DNA of 55,639 nt from Fibrobacteraceae bacterium (GTDB lineage Bacteria > Fibrobacterota > Fibrobacteria > Fibrobacterales > Fibrobacteraceae), in the NCBI GenBank assembly GCA_017631885.1, contig JAGBSH010000001.1, positions 1 to 55,639 of the forward strand, in the 5' to 3' direction. This document shows, piece by piece, positions 18,682-27,359 of the stretch. The notes under the pieces were generated by a model that was not told where the DNA came from, did no database searches, and worked only from the letters and a program-made list of their open reading frames with translations. Within the stretch, counting starts at the first letter, position 1. Each line of letters starts with the position of its first letter. The position numbers and the translations under genes were made by a program.

Positions 18682-20130
18682 CTATTTACCATGAAATACG
18701 GCATTAAGTAAAGCAAGGCCCATATTTTCCATTTTGGCAACTAAACGGTCTACACGATTTGAAAGGAATGTATGCAAAAGTTGTAACGGGATTGCTACCA
18801 TCAAACCGGCTTCTGTTGTAACCAATGCTACAGAAATACCGCCAGCTAAAAGTTTCGGGTCAGATGTGCCATGTAATGTAATCACTTCAAACAATTGAAT
18901 CATTCCCATAACTGTCCCAAGAAGACCAAGTAAAGGAGCTGTTGTTGCCATTACAGAAATAGAAGAAAGCCCTTTTTCAAGTGCAGGAGTTTCTTTTGCA
19001 AAGACTTCTTCAAGTATTTTTTCGGCATTTTCTCGCGTTTTGAATTCTTTAGATAAAATGCTAGAAAGAACATGTCCAACAGAACCTTTCACGCTTTTAG
19101 ACAATTCTTTTGCTTTATTCAAATCACCTTCTTTTAAAGCTTTTAAAACTTTCGCAGATGTCCCTGACCGACCTTTTAAGAGAATAAATATCAAACGTTC
19201 TAAAGCAATGAGTAAACCTAAAATAAGCAAGGCAGCTATAGGATACATCAAGATTCCACCATTATGGAAAAATTCTTTTGCTTCATCCATAAAATCTTTT
19301 TCAGCATAGTTTGCAATTTCTGAAGAAAGAGCTGTGCTCAACAAAACATCTACCGGTACTAAAACTTTTTGAGAATCATTTTTGGCAAGAGCTTTTTCGA
19401 CTTGTGCTTTAACTTCTGGAGTCAAATTTTCCTGCCACGCAAATGTCCTTTTTTTAGATCCTACTTGAGCAAGCATAATGGCAGCTGGCCCTTGATTAGC
19501 CGCTTGCATTGCATAAAGACCGCCTAAACGTAAACGAGAACCATTGGCCACAGTAGAACCAAAAACAAGTTCAGCTTTTTCTCGTTCCATGGAACGAGAA
19601 AAACGAAGTTCAGCTTCTGCGATTTCAAAAATTCCTTTTGCTATACGCATCGGATCATCGCGATAAAGTTCCATTTCTTTTTTCAGTTTATTAAAACGTT
19701 CTAAACGTTCAGGCATTTTAAATGGAACGCCTTGTTCTCCGATTTGTTGTAACGCCGTCAATCGCTCCGGGCCTGCTGTTAATGCAAGAAATTCAGCACG
19801 AGCTGTTTCCATAGCAGCACGCATCTGAGAAAGGTCTTCCCTACCCACTCTAACGTCTTCTTGTAAACGAGCTCGTTCAAGCATTAATGCTTCGACTTTT
19901 TCTTTATTTTCTTTATATTTCTCGTTAAAAAGTTCTCTTTCTTGGTTTGCAGCTTCTCTGTCTTTCCAACGGGCTGCAACAGCCATATCGCGTTTTTTGC
20001 GAGCTTCTTCTAAATCTGCTTTAGCACTATTTAAAGCCGCGCGTTCCTTTACTAAATCAACCTCTGAAGGTGGGGCGGCAAAAAGAGAAACTGCTAAAAT
20101 AAAAAGCAAAAATCCCAACAAATTTTTCAT
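18682..20130 (-). CDS. Long ExbB-family protein with periplasmic coiled coil (TtpC-like)
   Basis: A 482-residue protein with a signal peptide (LLGFLLFILAVSLFAA), a long charged coiled coil (about residues 25-135), a mixed periplasmic domain to about residue 285, and then a MotA/TolQ/ExbB module with three membrane segments (YPIAALLILGLLIALERLIF, ATTAPLLGLLGTVMGMIQLF, LVTTEAGLMVAIPLQLL). This is the architecture of TtpC from Vibrio TonB2 systems, which is needed together with ExbB2, ExbD2 and TonB2. It is preceded by a DUF3450 gene, as in Vibrio, and the two overlap by one base. Two ExbB-type proteins in one operon is a hallmark of the TonB2 type. Confidence 0.88.
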   Translation of the reverse strand: MKNLLGFLLFILAVSLFAAPPSEVDLVKERAALNSAKADLEEARKKRDMAVAARWKDREAANQERELFNEKYKENKEKVEALMLERARLQEDVRVGREDLSQMRAAMETARAEFLALTAGPERLTALQQIGEQGVPFKMPERLERFNKLKKEMELYRDDPMRIAKGIFEIAEAELRFSRSMEREKAELVFGSTVANGSRLRLGGLYAMQAANQGPAAIMLAQVGSKKRTFAWQENLTPEVKAQVEKALAKNDSQKVLVPVDVLLSTALSSEIANYAEKDFMDEAKEFFHNGGILMYPIAALLILGLLIALERLIFILLKGRSGTSAKVLKALKEGDLNKAKELSKSVKGSVGHVLSSILSKEFKTRENAEKILEEVFAKETPALEKGLSSISVMATTAPLLGLLGTVMGMIQLFEVITLHGTSDPKLLAGGISVALVTTEAGLMVAIPLQLLHTFLSNRVDRLVAKMENMGLALLNAVFHGK

Positions 20131-20909
20131 TACTTTACCTCCTTAGGTAAAGATACTGGTATCAACACAAGACGAGGAGCTGTTTTTCCTTCTGCAACTT
20201 TTAAAGCATCCTTTAAAAGCGTTCTCATTTCCATATCGCCTGAAACATTATTCCAAGTATATCCGGTTTCTGGAGAATCAGCTAACCAAAAAACTTCGTT
20301 TCCATCGGTAGAGACAAATAAAGAAGCGACAGCACCATAACGCATAAATGTCCCGCTCACTTCCCTATTGTCAATCGGCAAAGTTCCTTTCCAAACTTCA
20401 GTCGTATAACCAAGTCGAATCCTTTCTGTAAAAATTTCTAACGCACGACCAAGAGCGTCATCGGGAGAAATAACTGCTTTAGATAATTGTTCTGCTATTT
20501 CTTTTAAACCACTGACCGATTCTGTATTGCGATAAGGGAAATCTGCTTCAATAAGCGGAATAAGCGTTTCAATAAACTTTGCTAGTTCATCACGATACTT
20601 TGCTTTTTTATTTTCGTACCAACGGACGGTAGCTGAAGCTTTATTCCGAGCCGCAGAAAGTTTTGAAATTTCTGCTTTCATTGAATCTAACTCAGCCTTG
20701 AGAGCCTTATTTTGAGAATTTAATGCGACCACTTTTTGCTTTCCGGCAGCAATAAACTCTTCATGACGTTTTTTTTCTGCTTCATGTAATGATTTTTCGC
20801 GTTGAGTTTCTTTTTCCACAGCTAAAATCTGTTTTTTTACACTTTCTACTGTTTCTTGGGCAAAAGACAGAGAAAGAGACAATATAAATAACAATAAAAA
20901 CCTTTTCAT
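20130..20909 (-). CDS. DUF3450 periplasmic coiled-coil protein
   Basis: A 259-residue protein from the ATG at 20909; the frame extends 14 codons further upstream, but only this start gives a proper signal peptide (MKRFLLLFILSLSLSFAQ). A coiled coil covers about residues 20-110 and is followed by a mixed domain with ETGYTWNNVSGDMEMRTLLKDAL near the end, as in DUF3450 proteins. DUF3450 genes sit at the head of TonB2-type clusters and their products are thought to assist the TtpC/ExbB complex in the periplasm. It is the first gene of the nine-gene operon that extends down to 12929. Confidence 0.85.
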   Translation of the reverse strand: MKRFLLLFILSLSLSFAQETVESVKKQILAVEKETQREKSLHEAEKKRHEEFIAAGKQKVVALNSQNKALKAELDSMKAEISKLSAARNKASATVRWYENKKAKYRDELAKFIETLIPLIEADFPYRNTESVSGLKEIAEQLSKAVISPDDALGRALEIFTERIRLGYTTEVWKGTLPIDNREVSGTFMRYGAVASLFVSTDGNEVFWLADSPETGYTWNNVSGDMEMRTLLKDALKVAEGKTAPRLVLIPVSLPKEVK

Positions 20910-20955
20910 AATAGGGCAAAAATACAAAGAACGCAGATACAAAACCGACACTTCT

Positions 20956-20989
20956 TAAAAAAAAAGTCCCTTTTTTGCAAAAGGGACTT
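20956..20989 (-). terminator. Terminator of the ankyrin lipoprotein gene
   Basis: AAGTCCCTTTT and its exact complement form an 11-bp stem around a four-base loop. On the minus strand the stem runs into a stretch of nine Ts. It lies 34 bases past the gene's stop and just upstream of the DUF3450 operon, so it separates the two units. Confidence 0.9.
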
Positions 20990-21022
20990 AAATTGCACTC
21001 TGTTTAAGCTAAAAAACAATCA

Positions 21023-21760
21023 TTAACGACCGAATTCTTTAATGTAAGCAGGAGTATTTTTTCCACCAGCTTTTTGGACTTCTTTAATAAGGCGAGTATA
21101 ACCTTCGTTTTTAGCCCAGTCTAAAACAGAATAGCCTTGTTTACACTTGATGTTTACATCTACTTTTTTACTCAAAAGATACATCAAAGCATCATAATGG
21201 CCACCCTTTACAGCCAAATGAATAGGATAATAACCATCTGCACCACGATTTTCAAGTGGGAGCCCAGCATCACCTAAAATTTGAAGCATATCAGCTTTAC
21301 CCGTTTTAGCAGCAAAAAGCACTGCAGAAGACATGGCTTCTGGTGTGACATTTTCAGTTTTCAATTGTTCTAACAAACGAACAACTACTTCTTTATGCCC
21401 CATAGCAACAGCGTTATCTAAAACGGTTTCACCATTACTATTAGTTACATTTGCTTTAGCACCATGAGCAAACAGCCAATTTAGCATTTCTAAATTACCT
21501 TTGTTTACAGCAATAGCTACCGCATTGTTACCAGCATCGTTAGAAGCATCAATTTCAAATGCTGCTTGTAAAAAGAGCGTCATGCGAGCAGTATCGCCAT
21601 TTGCAGCCGCATTCACAAAATTATTGGCGGAAACAGCAATCTGTTGCTTTTCTAAATACTTTCGAACCGATTGTGGGTCATTTGGATCCATTTTATCATT
21701 ACATGCTGTCAAAGAAAGCAATAAAGCGGCAGCACAAAGAGAAAGGCTTGTTTTTTTCAT
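21023..21760 (-). CDS. Ankyrin-repeat lipoprotein
   Basis: A 245-residue protein from the ATG at 21760, chosen because it gives a clean lipoprotein signal (KTSLSLCAAALLLSLTAC, lipobox LTAC); the frame opens 17 codons earlier. After a short linker come about five ankyrin repeats, for example DAGNNAVAIAVNKGNLEMLNWLFAHGA, NGETVLDNAVAMGHKEVVVRLL and DGYYPIHLAVKGGHYDALMYLLS. Ankyrin repeats bind protein partners; here this would take place in the periplasm or at the outer membrane. It is a single-gene unit with a strong terminator. Confidence 0.88.
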   Translation of the reverse strand: MKKTSLSLCAAALLLSLTACNDKMDPNDPQSVRKYLEKQQIAVSANNFVNAAANGDTARMTLFLQAAFEIDASNDAGNNAVAIAVNKGNLEMLNWLFAHGAKANVTNSNGETVLDNAVAMGHKEVVVRLLEQLKTENVTPEAMSSAVLFAAKTGKADMLQILGDAGLPLENRGADGYYPIHLAVKGGHYDALMYLLSKKVDVNIKCKQGYSVLDWAKNEGYTRLIKEVQKAGGKNTPAYIKEFGR

Positions 21761-21886
21761 AAAATCTCCATTTGTTTTCCCAAATCTATCTAAAAAAAAT
21801 AAAAATATCACTTTTTAAAGTAAAAATTTTCAAATGTTTTCAAAGAAAGATACTTCATTGTGTTTTTTTTATAGTTTTTGCGCGTT

Positions 21887-22537
21887 ATGCGCTTGATTTT
21901 ATACCTTTTACTTTTTATTGCTATAAGTTCTTTTGCTGATTCTACAAAAAAAAGATTGCCTTTAGAAATCGGAGGCGTTCTTAAGTTATCTGATATTGAC
22001 AAAGAAGAAGCGAATCTTGAATACCAAATTGCAAAAAAAAGAAAAGATATTTCTTTAAATACCTTTGAAATGTACGGGATTCATACCGCTTATGCTTTAA
22101 CGCGTTTTTTTTATGCCTATGGAGATCTCTATTACCAATACTTTCAAGTGAGTGCCAAAGAAAATACGCAACAAGAGTTTATGGATGTCCACAATATATC
22201 CCTAGAATTCGGTGTTGATTTTAGACTTTTACTTTACCAAATGAATTATTTTCCTTTAGACATTAAGTTAAATGTGAAAACCGCACTGATTGCCGGTTAT
22301 GCGATTTATGCAGAATCTGAATTCAAAAACGCTTCCATATTTGGCTATTCTCATGCAATAGGCATTTATTTTCTAGCATTTAAACATTATTTCTTTACAA
22401 CTGGTCTTGATTGGCTCCATTATTATTCAAGAGCAGATGCGAAACATTCAGGGATAGGTAGCAAAAAAGAAAACTCTCTTCTTTTAGATTACGACTCTCA
22501 CGGGAAACTTTATTTCTCTGTTGGTTACCACTTCTAA
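21887..22537 (+). CDS. Predicted outer-membrane beta-barrel protein
   Basis: A 216-residue protein from the ATG at 21887; the frame could open at a TTG nine bases earlier, but the ATG gives a proper signal peptide (RLILYLLLFIAISSFAD). The mature part alternates aromatic and polar strands (YALTRFFYAYGDLYYQYFQV, ISLEFGVDFRLLLYQ, LKHYFF-type strands) and ends in LYFSVGYHF with a C-terminal Phe, typical of barrels. No family recognised. Its last four bases overlap the end of the convergent pseudouridine synthase gene. Confidence 0.6.
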   Translation: MRLILYLLLFIAISSFADSTKKRLPLEIGGVLKLSDIDKEEANLEYQIAKKRKDISLNTFEMYGIHTAYALTRFFYAYGDLYYQYFQVSAKENTQQEFMDVHNISLEFGVDFRLLLYQMNYFPLDIKLNVKTALIAGYAIYAESEFKNASIFGYSHAIGIYFLAFKHYFFTTGLDWLHYYSRADAKHSGIGSKKENSLLLDYDSHGKLYFSVGYHF

Positions 22538-23514
22538 ACAGAATATTCTGAAAACCTTGGCCAAGATTCCGGACATGGAACAGAAAATTCTCTAGCTTCA
22601 CTCCAATAAGGGAGTTTTATTAAAACACGATACGCATAAAGTAATTGATTTTTAGCTCCTAATATCGCATAATCGTCTTCAGAAAGTGGACCTTGCGTCA
22701 TTTTTAAATAATAAACCCCTGAATGAGAATAAATTCTATCTCCAAGAATCGGGAACCCTAACGCAGCTAAATGAGCCCGTATCTGGTGTTTTCGCCCTGT
22801 TTCTAATTCGGCTTCTACTAAAGAAAAAGGCTTTGAAAGTTGTCCAATATTTTCATTTAACAGAGAAATACGACGAAAATTTGTGGCACAAACTTTTCCA
22901 TTTTGATCAGGAAACATTTGTGAACGGATAGGAGAATCCGTTTTTTCAGATAAAGGAATCTGACAATATTCTTGCTCAGGAAAAATACCTGGAACAACGG
23001 CTAAATAAAACTTTTTCAAAAGAATGATATCTAAATGCCTTTGAAACCTTTTTGCCGTATCCCGAGTTTTAGCAAAAAGCATTAAACCACCAGTATCTCT
23101 ATCTAAACGATGTAAAGGCATCATTTCGTCTGAATTAAAAGCCCGCCGAATAATTCCTGTGAAAGTATTGTAAAAAATTTTCCCTGTATGGTGAACAGGA
23201 ACGCCAGCAGGTTTTTCAATTAAAGCAAATTCATCATCTTCAAAAACAACTTTAAAATTAGTTGGAACTTCTGGTTCTATATAATTTTTCACTTTATATA
23301 TTAAAACATTGCCACGATAAAGAATTGTCTCTGGGAAAATTTGCTTACCATCTAATGTTATATCCCCTTGGAGAAGTTTTTCTTGCCATTCTTCTTTGGA
23401 ATGATAAGTAAAACGAGATACAAACATATCCAAAGCCATTAAGCCATTCCATTCGGGCGCAACGGCACATTTAAAAAACATTTCTCGTGGTGCTTGATTT
23501 ACTTTATTGTCCAT
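22534..23514 (-). CDS. RluA-family RNA pseudouridine synthase
   Basis: A 326-residue enzyme that isomerises uridine to pseudouridine in rRNA or tRNA. An S4-like RNA-binding part is seen near the N-terminus (VSRFTYHSKEEWQEKLLQGDITLDGK). The catalytic domain follows, with DDEFALIEKPAGVPVH and the active-site motif MMPLHRLDRDTGGLMLFAKT, whose Asp in HRLDRDT is the nucleophile, then LETGRKHQIRAHLAALG and LGDRIY. The target base cannot be assigned. It overlaps the upstream DUF2914 gene by 16 bases and ends the rsgA-nadD gene chain. Confidence 0.93.
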   Translation of the reverse strand: MDNKVNQAPREMFFKCAVAPEWNGLMALDMFVSRFTYHSKEEWQEKLLQGDITLDGKQIFPETILYRGNVLIYKVKNYIEPEVPTNFKVVFEDDEFALIEKPAGVPVHHTGKIFYNTFTGIIRRAFNSDEMMPLHRLDRDTGGLMLFAKTRDTAKRFQRHLDIILLKKFYLAVVPGIFPEQEYCQIPLSEKTDSPIRSQMFPDQNGKVCATNFRRISLLNENIGQLSKPFSLVEAELETGRKHQIRAHLAALGFPILGDRIYSHSGVYYLKMTQGPLSEDDYAILGAKNQLLYAYRVLIKLPYWSEAREFSVPCPESWPRFSEYSV

Positions 23515-24608
23515 AAAATTCTTTCGGGCTTTGATGTTACATTTTTTACATTAAATTGTTTTGAACCTATTACTGCACCATCTTTTATAGCTGTTTCTAC
23601 TTTCCAACGCCCTTCTGGCACATTTTTCTTTTGCGTATAAATACGAAAACCTTCTTCACGACTGCCTTTAGTTTGCATACGGCGAGAACTAATTTTGTCT
23701 TTTAATTCAAATTTACCCGTGTTTGGATTTTCATAAAACCAGCGATGTTCTAATGGAGCTGATATGGCGGCCGGTGCAAACACGGAACTCACAAAAAATA
23801 CAGCTCCATCTTCTGGCGTTCTATGAACTGTTGGTGATAGTAAAGCATTTCTTTCTAAAAAGGTAGGCTTTGAAATTTGACAAGAATAATTTTTAGAAAA
23901 TTCAAGACAAGGCATTTGGTCTTTTAAAACTAAAGGCACTGGTGGAATCCAATTCATGCAATAAGCTACTAATAAGAATACTGAAATTATAGAAGGTGCA
24001 ACCAAAAGTCTTTTGGAATTTTGTGCGGAAAGTTTCCAAGCGACAAAACAAGCCAGATAAGAAACGAAAATAGATAAAATAAACCAAAAAATAGATACGC
24101 TATCCACTAAATGTGGAATTAAAAAATTAAAAAACATTGCTCCAAGTAAACTAAAAAACGCAAGACTTATGCCAAAAGATTCATAACGTTTTTGAATAAA
24201 TTCATTGAGCACAAGAAGCCCTGCCAAAAGCAAGACAAAGAAAAGACTTGCAAGTGACCCACTACTTTTGAAATAACAAATTACCAATGCGCTATAAAGG
24301 CTTCCAAAACAAAATTGAACCACATAAGAAAATCTGTTTTTCCAAGTATCACCAAAGTCTCTGCCTAAAGCAAAGAACCTTATTTTTTGCAAACGTGTTA
24401 TCGGCAATTGCGATTCTATACTTGGTAAAATTATTGAAGACGCGGAAAGCAAAAGTAAAAAGACTAAAGCAACCAAATAATAAACTAGCAAAACAAATAA
24501 ATCTGAACTTTTTACTAATTGACCAAGTGTCAGAGAATCCCAAGTAAAACCTCCGACAAACGCTATAGCCGGCATAAAGGCTTTGATTTTTACAAACAAC
24601 GTTTTCAT
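23499..24608 (-). CDS. Membrane protein with C-terminal DUF2914 domain
   Basis: A 369-residue protein from the ATG at 24608, which overlaps the nadD stop by four bases; the frame extends 27 codons upstream into nadD. It has seven or eight membrane helices in the first 240 residues (for example LFVLLVYYLVALVFLLLLSA and ISVFLLVAYCMNWIPPVPLV). The periplasmic domain of about 120 residues contains EHRWFYENP, FRIYTQKKNVPEGRWKV and GSKQFNV, typical of DUF2914. The role is unknown. It lies between nadD and the pseudouridine synthase in one overlapping chain. Confidence 0.8.
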   Translation of the reverse strand: MKTLFVKIKAFMPAIAFVGGFTWDSLTLGQLVKSSDLFVLLVYYLVALVFLLLLSASSIILPSIESQLPITRLQKIRFFALGRDFGDTWKNRFSYVVQFCFGSLYSALVICYFKSSGSLASLFFVLLLAGLLVLNEFIQKRYESFGISLAFFSLLGAMFFNFLIPHLVDSVSIFWFILSIFVSYLACFVAWKLSAQNSKRLLVAPSIISVFLLVAYCMNWIPPVPLVLKDQMPCLEFSKNYSCQISKPTFLERNALLSPTVHRTPEDGAVFFVSSVFAPAAISAPLEHRWFYENPNTGKFELKDKISSRRMQTKGSREEGFRIYTQKKNVPEGRWKVETAIKDGAVIGSKQFNVKNVTSKPERILWTIK

Positions 24609-25240
24609 TCGTTGTAAAGCCCTTTTTCTAAAATATATTGATAATTTTTTTCTAAAAGTCCTGACGGACAAACAGAGCGCTTTGTCCAAAGAGATTTTCT
24701 GATTTCTGTACTAGAAAAATGACCTTCAAAACCATCATCTTTACCAATAAAAAAGAGTGGAGCAAATCCTTTTTCTAAATGTGCCTCTTTATCAGGTGAT
24801 GAATAACCTTTGCGAGAAAATACTATCAATTCAAATTCTTGTAAAAGTAAATGGCCATTAAATTCTGTACCAAAAAAATTCAATGGATCGCGCCAATGCG
24901 GGATAAAAGAATAACTATCAGCCCCTACAAGCAAACGAAAATGGCAATCCGGATAAGCATCTCGTAGTGCGCACATTGTTACATAAGAACCTCGGTAATC
25001 TCCCATTTCTATTTCAAAATCAGAAAGAACTAAACCAGGTATGCCTGATATAGCATTTTCTAACATAGCAAAACGATCTTCAGGTGATGCGTTTAATTTT
25101 TTATCCCACCTATCTGGGCTTGGCACAAACCAAACTTCTTCGCAAAAACCTTTTTCTATACAAAGCTTTGCTAAAGCAATGTGGTCTTGATGAACAGGAT
25201 CAAAAGCGCCGCCTAAAATGGCCACATTCTTAATAGACAT
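24605..25240 (-). CDS. nadD: Nicotinate-nucleotide adenylyltransferase
   Basis: A 211-residue enzyme that makes deamido-NAD from nicotinate mononucleotide and ATP in the cytoplasm. The nucleotidyltransferase motifs are clear: ILGGAFDPVHQDHIALA at the start (GxFDPxH), FVPSPDRWDKK for substrate contacts, LLVGADSYSFIPHWRDP, and SSTEIRKSL near the end. The ATG at 25240 was chosen over one three codons upstream because it directly precedes the usual family N-terminus. It overlaps both neighbours (11 bases with the barrel gene, 4 with the DUF2914 gene). Confidence 0.88.
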   Translation of the reverse strand: MSIKNVAILGGAFDPVHQDHIALAKLCIEKGFCEEVWFVPSPDRWDKKLNASPEDRFAMLENAISGIPGLVLSDFEIEMGDYRGSYVTMCALRDAYPDCHFRLLVGADSYSFIPHWRDPLNFFGTEFNGHLLLQEFELIVFSRKGYSSPDKEAHLEKGFAPLFFIGKDDGFEGHFSSTEIRKSLWTKRSVCPSGLLEKNYQYILEKGLYNE

Positions 25241-25763
25241 AAACCACAAATCCTAGATTCAATTGTAAACGCGTACCTGATATTTTTTCTTGTACAAACG
25301 GATCGTAATGAGAAAGGACCCAACGGTATTCAAGTTCTGTAACAAGTGCAGCCATAGGACTTAACGGGAATGTGGTTCCAATTCCTATTCCCCATTCATG
25401 CCAAGAAACGTCTCCAATCGCTGAAAGATTTTTAGCTCTCGTGTAAGAACCTTGGAGATAAGGTCCTGGACCAAGAGATATTCCTAACAAAACTGACAAA
25501 TCACGATGTTTAACTGAATATTTTTCCCCTCCATCTGCTTTAGATGTAAAATCAAACATCCCATAACCGACCCGCAAATAACCAAGGCCTTGAATCCAAG
25601 CTCCTGCAAATGGCGTGATACGAACAATCCCAGAAGATGCTTCATTATCGTTCATAACGCCTGTACCTAAATCAAGCGTTCCTCCAATCACAAAAGGCAA
25701 TTGGCTTTGTTGCGAAAAAGCCATACCTATACAAAAACAAACTAATAAGAATATTTTTTTCAT
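25230..25763 (-). CDS. Small predicted outer-membrane beta-barrel protein
   Basis: A 177-residue protein with a signal peptide (KKIFLLVCFCIGMAFSQQ). The mature part is Gly- and aromatic-rich with alternating strands (IQGLGYLRVGYGMFDFTSKA, DLSVLLGISLGPGPYLQGSYT, WHEWGIGIGTTFPL, LVTELEYRWVLSHYD), ending in LQLNLGFVVYVY. This fits an eight-stranded barrel of the OmpA/OmpW size class; no specific family was recognised. It overlaps the upstream membrane protein gene by four bases and nadD by 11. Confidence 0.65.
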   Translation of the reverse strand: MKKIFLLVCFCIGMAFSQQSQLPFVIGGTLDLGTGVMNDNEASSGIVRITPFAGAWIQGLGYLRVGYGMFDFTSKADGGEKYSVKHRDLSVLLGISLGPGPYLQGSYTRAKNLSAIGDVSWHEWGIGIGTTFPLSPMAALVTELEYRWVLSHYDPFVQEKISGTRLQLNLGFVVYVY

Positions 25764-26194
25764 TCAATTCTCACTAAAAGTAAGGACAAGAAAAGAACAC
25801 CTAATAAATTTAACAAGGAATCTAATTTTATTTGCCAATAAAGAGATTTTGAAATGTTTTTCCCGTTTACAGCCTTATCTTGAAACTTATCTGAATAATA
25901 TAAAGAAATCAAAAATTTTACAAAAACCATTACCAAAATAAGATAAGATAAATGAGATATAAAAAGTAAAGCCGTATATGCAAAGCATAAAAGACATATC
26001 AAAACTATATTCATGTAACGCAATTCTTTCAAATCAGTTTCTCTTAATTTTAATAAATCGCGGTATTTCAAAGCTTTTGAACAAAACGAGGAATATGTGT
26101 TTAAAAGCATAGATAAATTATAACCAAAAAAGACTACTGATACCAGAATAGCTAAAAACAAACAGACTGTATAAAAAGTCATATTAGAAAACAT
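25760..26194 (-). CDS. Small four-helix membrane protein of unknown function
   Basis: A 144-residue protein with four predicted membrane helices (TVCLFLAILVSVVFFGYNLSML, MNIVLICLLCFAYTALLFISHL, YLILVMVFVKFLISLYYS, LLNLLGVLFLSLLLV) and a charged cytoplasmic loop in between. No recognisable motif. It starts four bases after the rsgA stop and overlaps the next gene by four bases (ATGA), so it belongs to the rsgA unit. Confidence 0.6.
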   Translation of the reverse strand: MFSNMTFYTVCLFLAILVSVVFFGYNLSMLLNTYSSFCSKALKYRDLLKLRETDLKELRYMNIVLICLLCFAYTALLFISHLSYLILVMVFVKFLISLYYSDKFQDKAVNGKNISKSLYWQIKLDSLLNLLGVLFLSLLLVRIE

Positions 26195-26198
26195 TTAA

Positions 26199-27299
26199 CT
26201 AATCCTTTGCATTTAATATTCGCAAATAACTATCCAAGCGAGCTTTTGAAATTTGACCATTTTTTACAGCCTCTCTTACTGCACAACCTGGTTCTTCTAA
26301 ATGTAAGCAATTACTGTATTTGCATGTAAAATGCCCATCTGGGAAAAAGCCTGGAAAAATTCCTGCTAAAATTTCAGAATCTAAATTTAAAAGTCCTAAA
26401 GCACGAATGCCCGGAGTGTCTATTACAAAACCGCCACCTGGTAAATCTAAAAGGCTTGAAGAAGTTGTTGTATGACGACCTTTACCATCTTTAACGCGAA
26501 CTTCTCCTGTTTTTAATGCGGCCGATGGGACCAGCCGATTGATTAGAGTCGTTTTTCCCACTCCGCTTTGTCCACTAAACACAGAAGTTTTTCCAGACAA
26601 CAAAGCAAATAATTTATCGATTCCTTCACCAGATACTGAGCTCACCGGTATAACCGTATCTACAATTTGCATAAAATCGGAAACTTCTTGCGGTAATTCT
26701 TTTACAAGGTCTGTTTTGGTTAAAACCAATACGCAAGGGAGTTCGTTTAAATGGGCGGCCAATAAAAATCTATCGGCAAAGCCATAATTGAAAGAAGGCT
26801 CTGCAACAGAAACAACTATAACAACCTGGTCTATGTTTGCTGCAAGTGTAAGTTCTCTTCTGTGACTATCTTTTGGCCCTGGGCGCACTAAAGCGGTTTT
26901 TCTTTTCTTGACTCTTACTACGCAATAAATGCCTGTTGATGCTAACCCTAAAACAACTTTATCTCCGACTGCTGGGAATTCGCCTAGTTCTCCTACAGTA
27001 GTCGCTCTGTAAGTTGCAGTAACCGTTTCTTTTTCTAAACGTACTTCACAAGTTCGACGATGGACTTCAACGACTAAGCCTTCTATTGTTTCATTTTCTT
27101 TAAAATTTTCTAATGGATCTTTGAGACGTTTTAAACGAGGATTTTTGAATTCTCTGCTCCAGCGCTCTTTGATTGGACGATCATCAATTGTTCCATTTAG
27201 CCACATTTGCATAGCATCAACTCGCCGCGCCCTGTGGGCGCGGCGAGTTGATTTGCCACTTGGATTCTCTTGATTTTCATTTTGCCAATCTTTCATCAC
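26199..27299 (-). CDS. rsgA: Ribosome small subunit-dependent GTPase RsgA
   Basis: A 366-residue circularly permuted GTPase that helps 30S subunit maturation. An OB-fold (about residues 70-150) is followed by the G4 motif LTKTDL, then G1 GQSGVGKTTL, G3 DTPGIRAL, and a C-terminal zinc-binding segment with CKYSNC and PGC. The order G4-G1-G3 is diagnostic. The N-terminus has about 55 extra residues rich in Arg and Lys. A perfect 17-bp hairpin lies in frame in the DNA that encodes TRRAHRARRVDA. It starts a chain of six overlapping or nearly abutting genes. The ATG at 27299 is followed at once by another Met, so the start is uncertain by one codon. Confidence 0.93.
   Translation of the reverse strand: MMKDWQNENQENPSGKSTRRAHRARRVDAMQMWLNGTIDDRPIKERWSREFKNPRLKRLKDPLENFKENETIEGLVVEVHRRTCEVRLEKETVTATYRATTVGELGEFPAVGDKVVLGLASTGIYCVVRVKKRKTALVRPGPKDSHRRELTLAANIDQVVIVVSVAEPSFNYGFADRFLLAAHLNELPCVLVLTKTDLVKELPQEVSDFMQIVDTVIPVSSVSGEGIDKLFALLSGKTSVFSGQSGVGKTTLINRLVPSAALKTGEVRVKDGKGRHTTTSSSLLDLPGGGFVIDTPGIRALGLLNLDSEILAGIFPGFFPDGHFTCKYSNCLHLEEPGCAVREAVKNGQISKARLDSYLRILNAKD
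27216..27252. repeat. Perfect 17-bp inverted repeat within rsgA
   Basis: ATCAACTCGCCGCGCCC at 27216-27232 is exactly complementary to 27236-27252 across a three-base loop. It is strongly G+C-rich in an AT-rich genome and lies in frame near the 5' end of rsgA. Its RNA hairpin would be very stable. Confidence 0.9.
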
Positions 27300-27359
27300 A
27301 ATAACAATTTAAAAAGTTTTATCGTAACATTTATTTTCAAAACGTAAAGGTGGCTTAAA

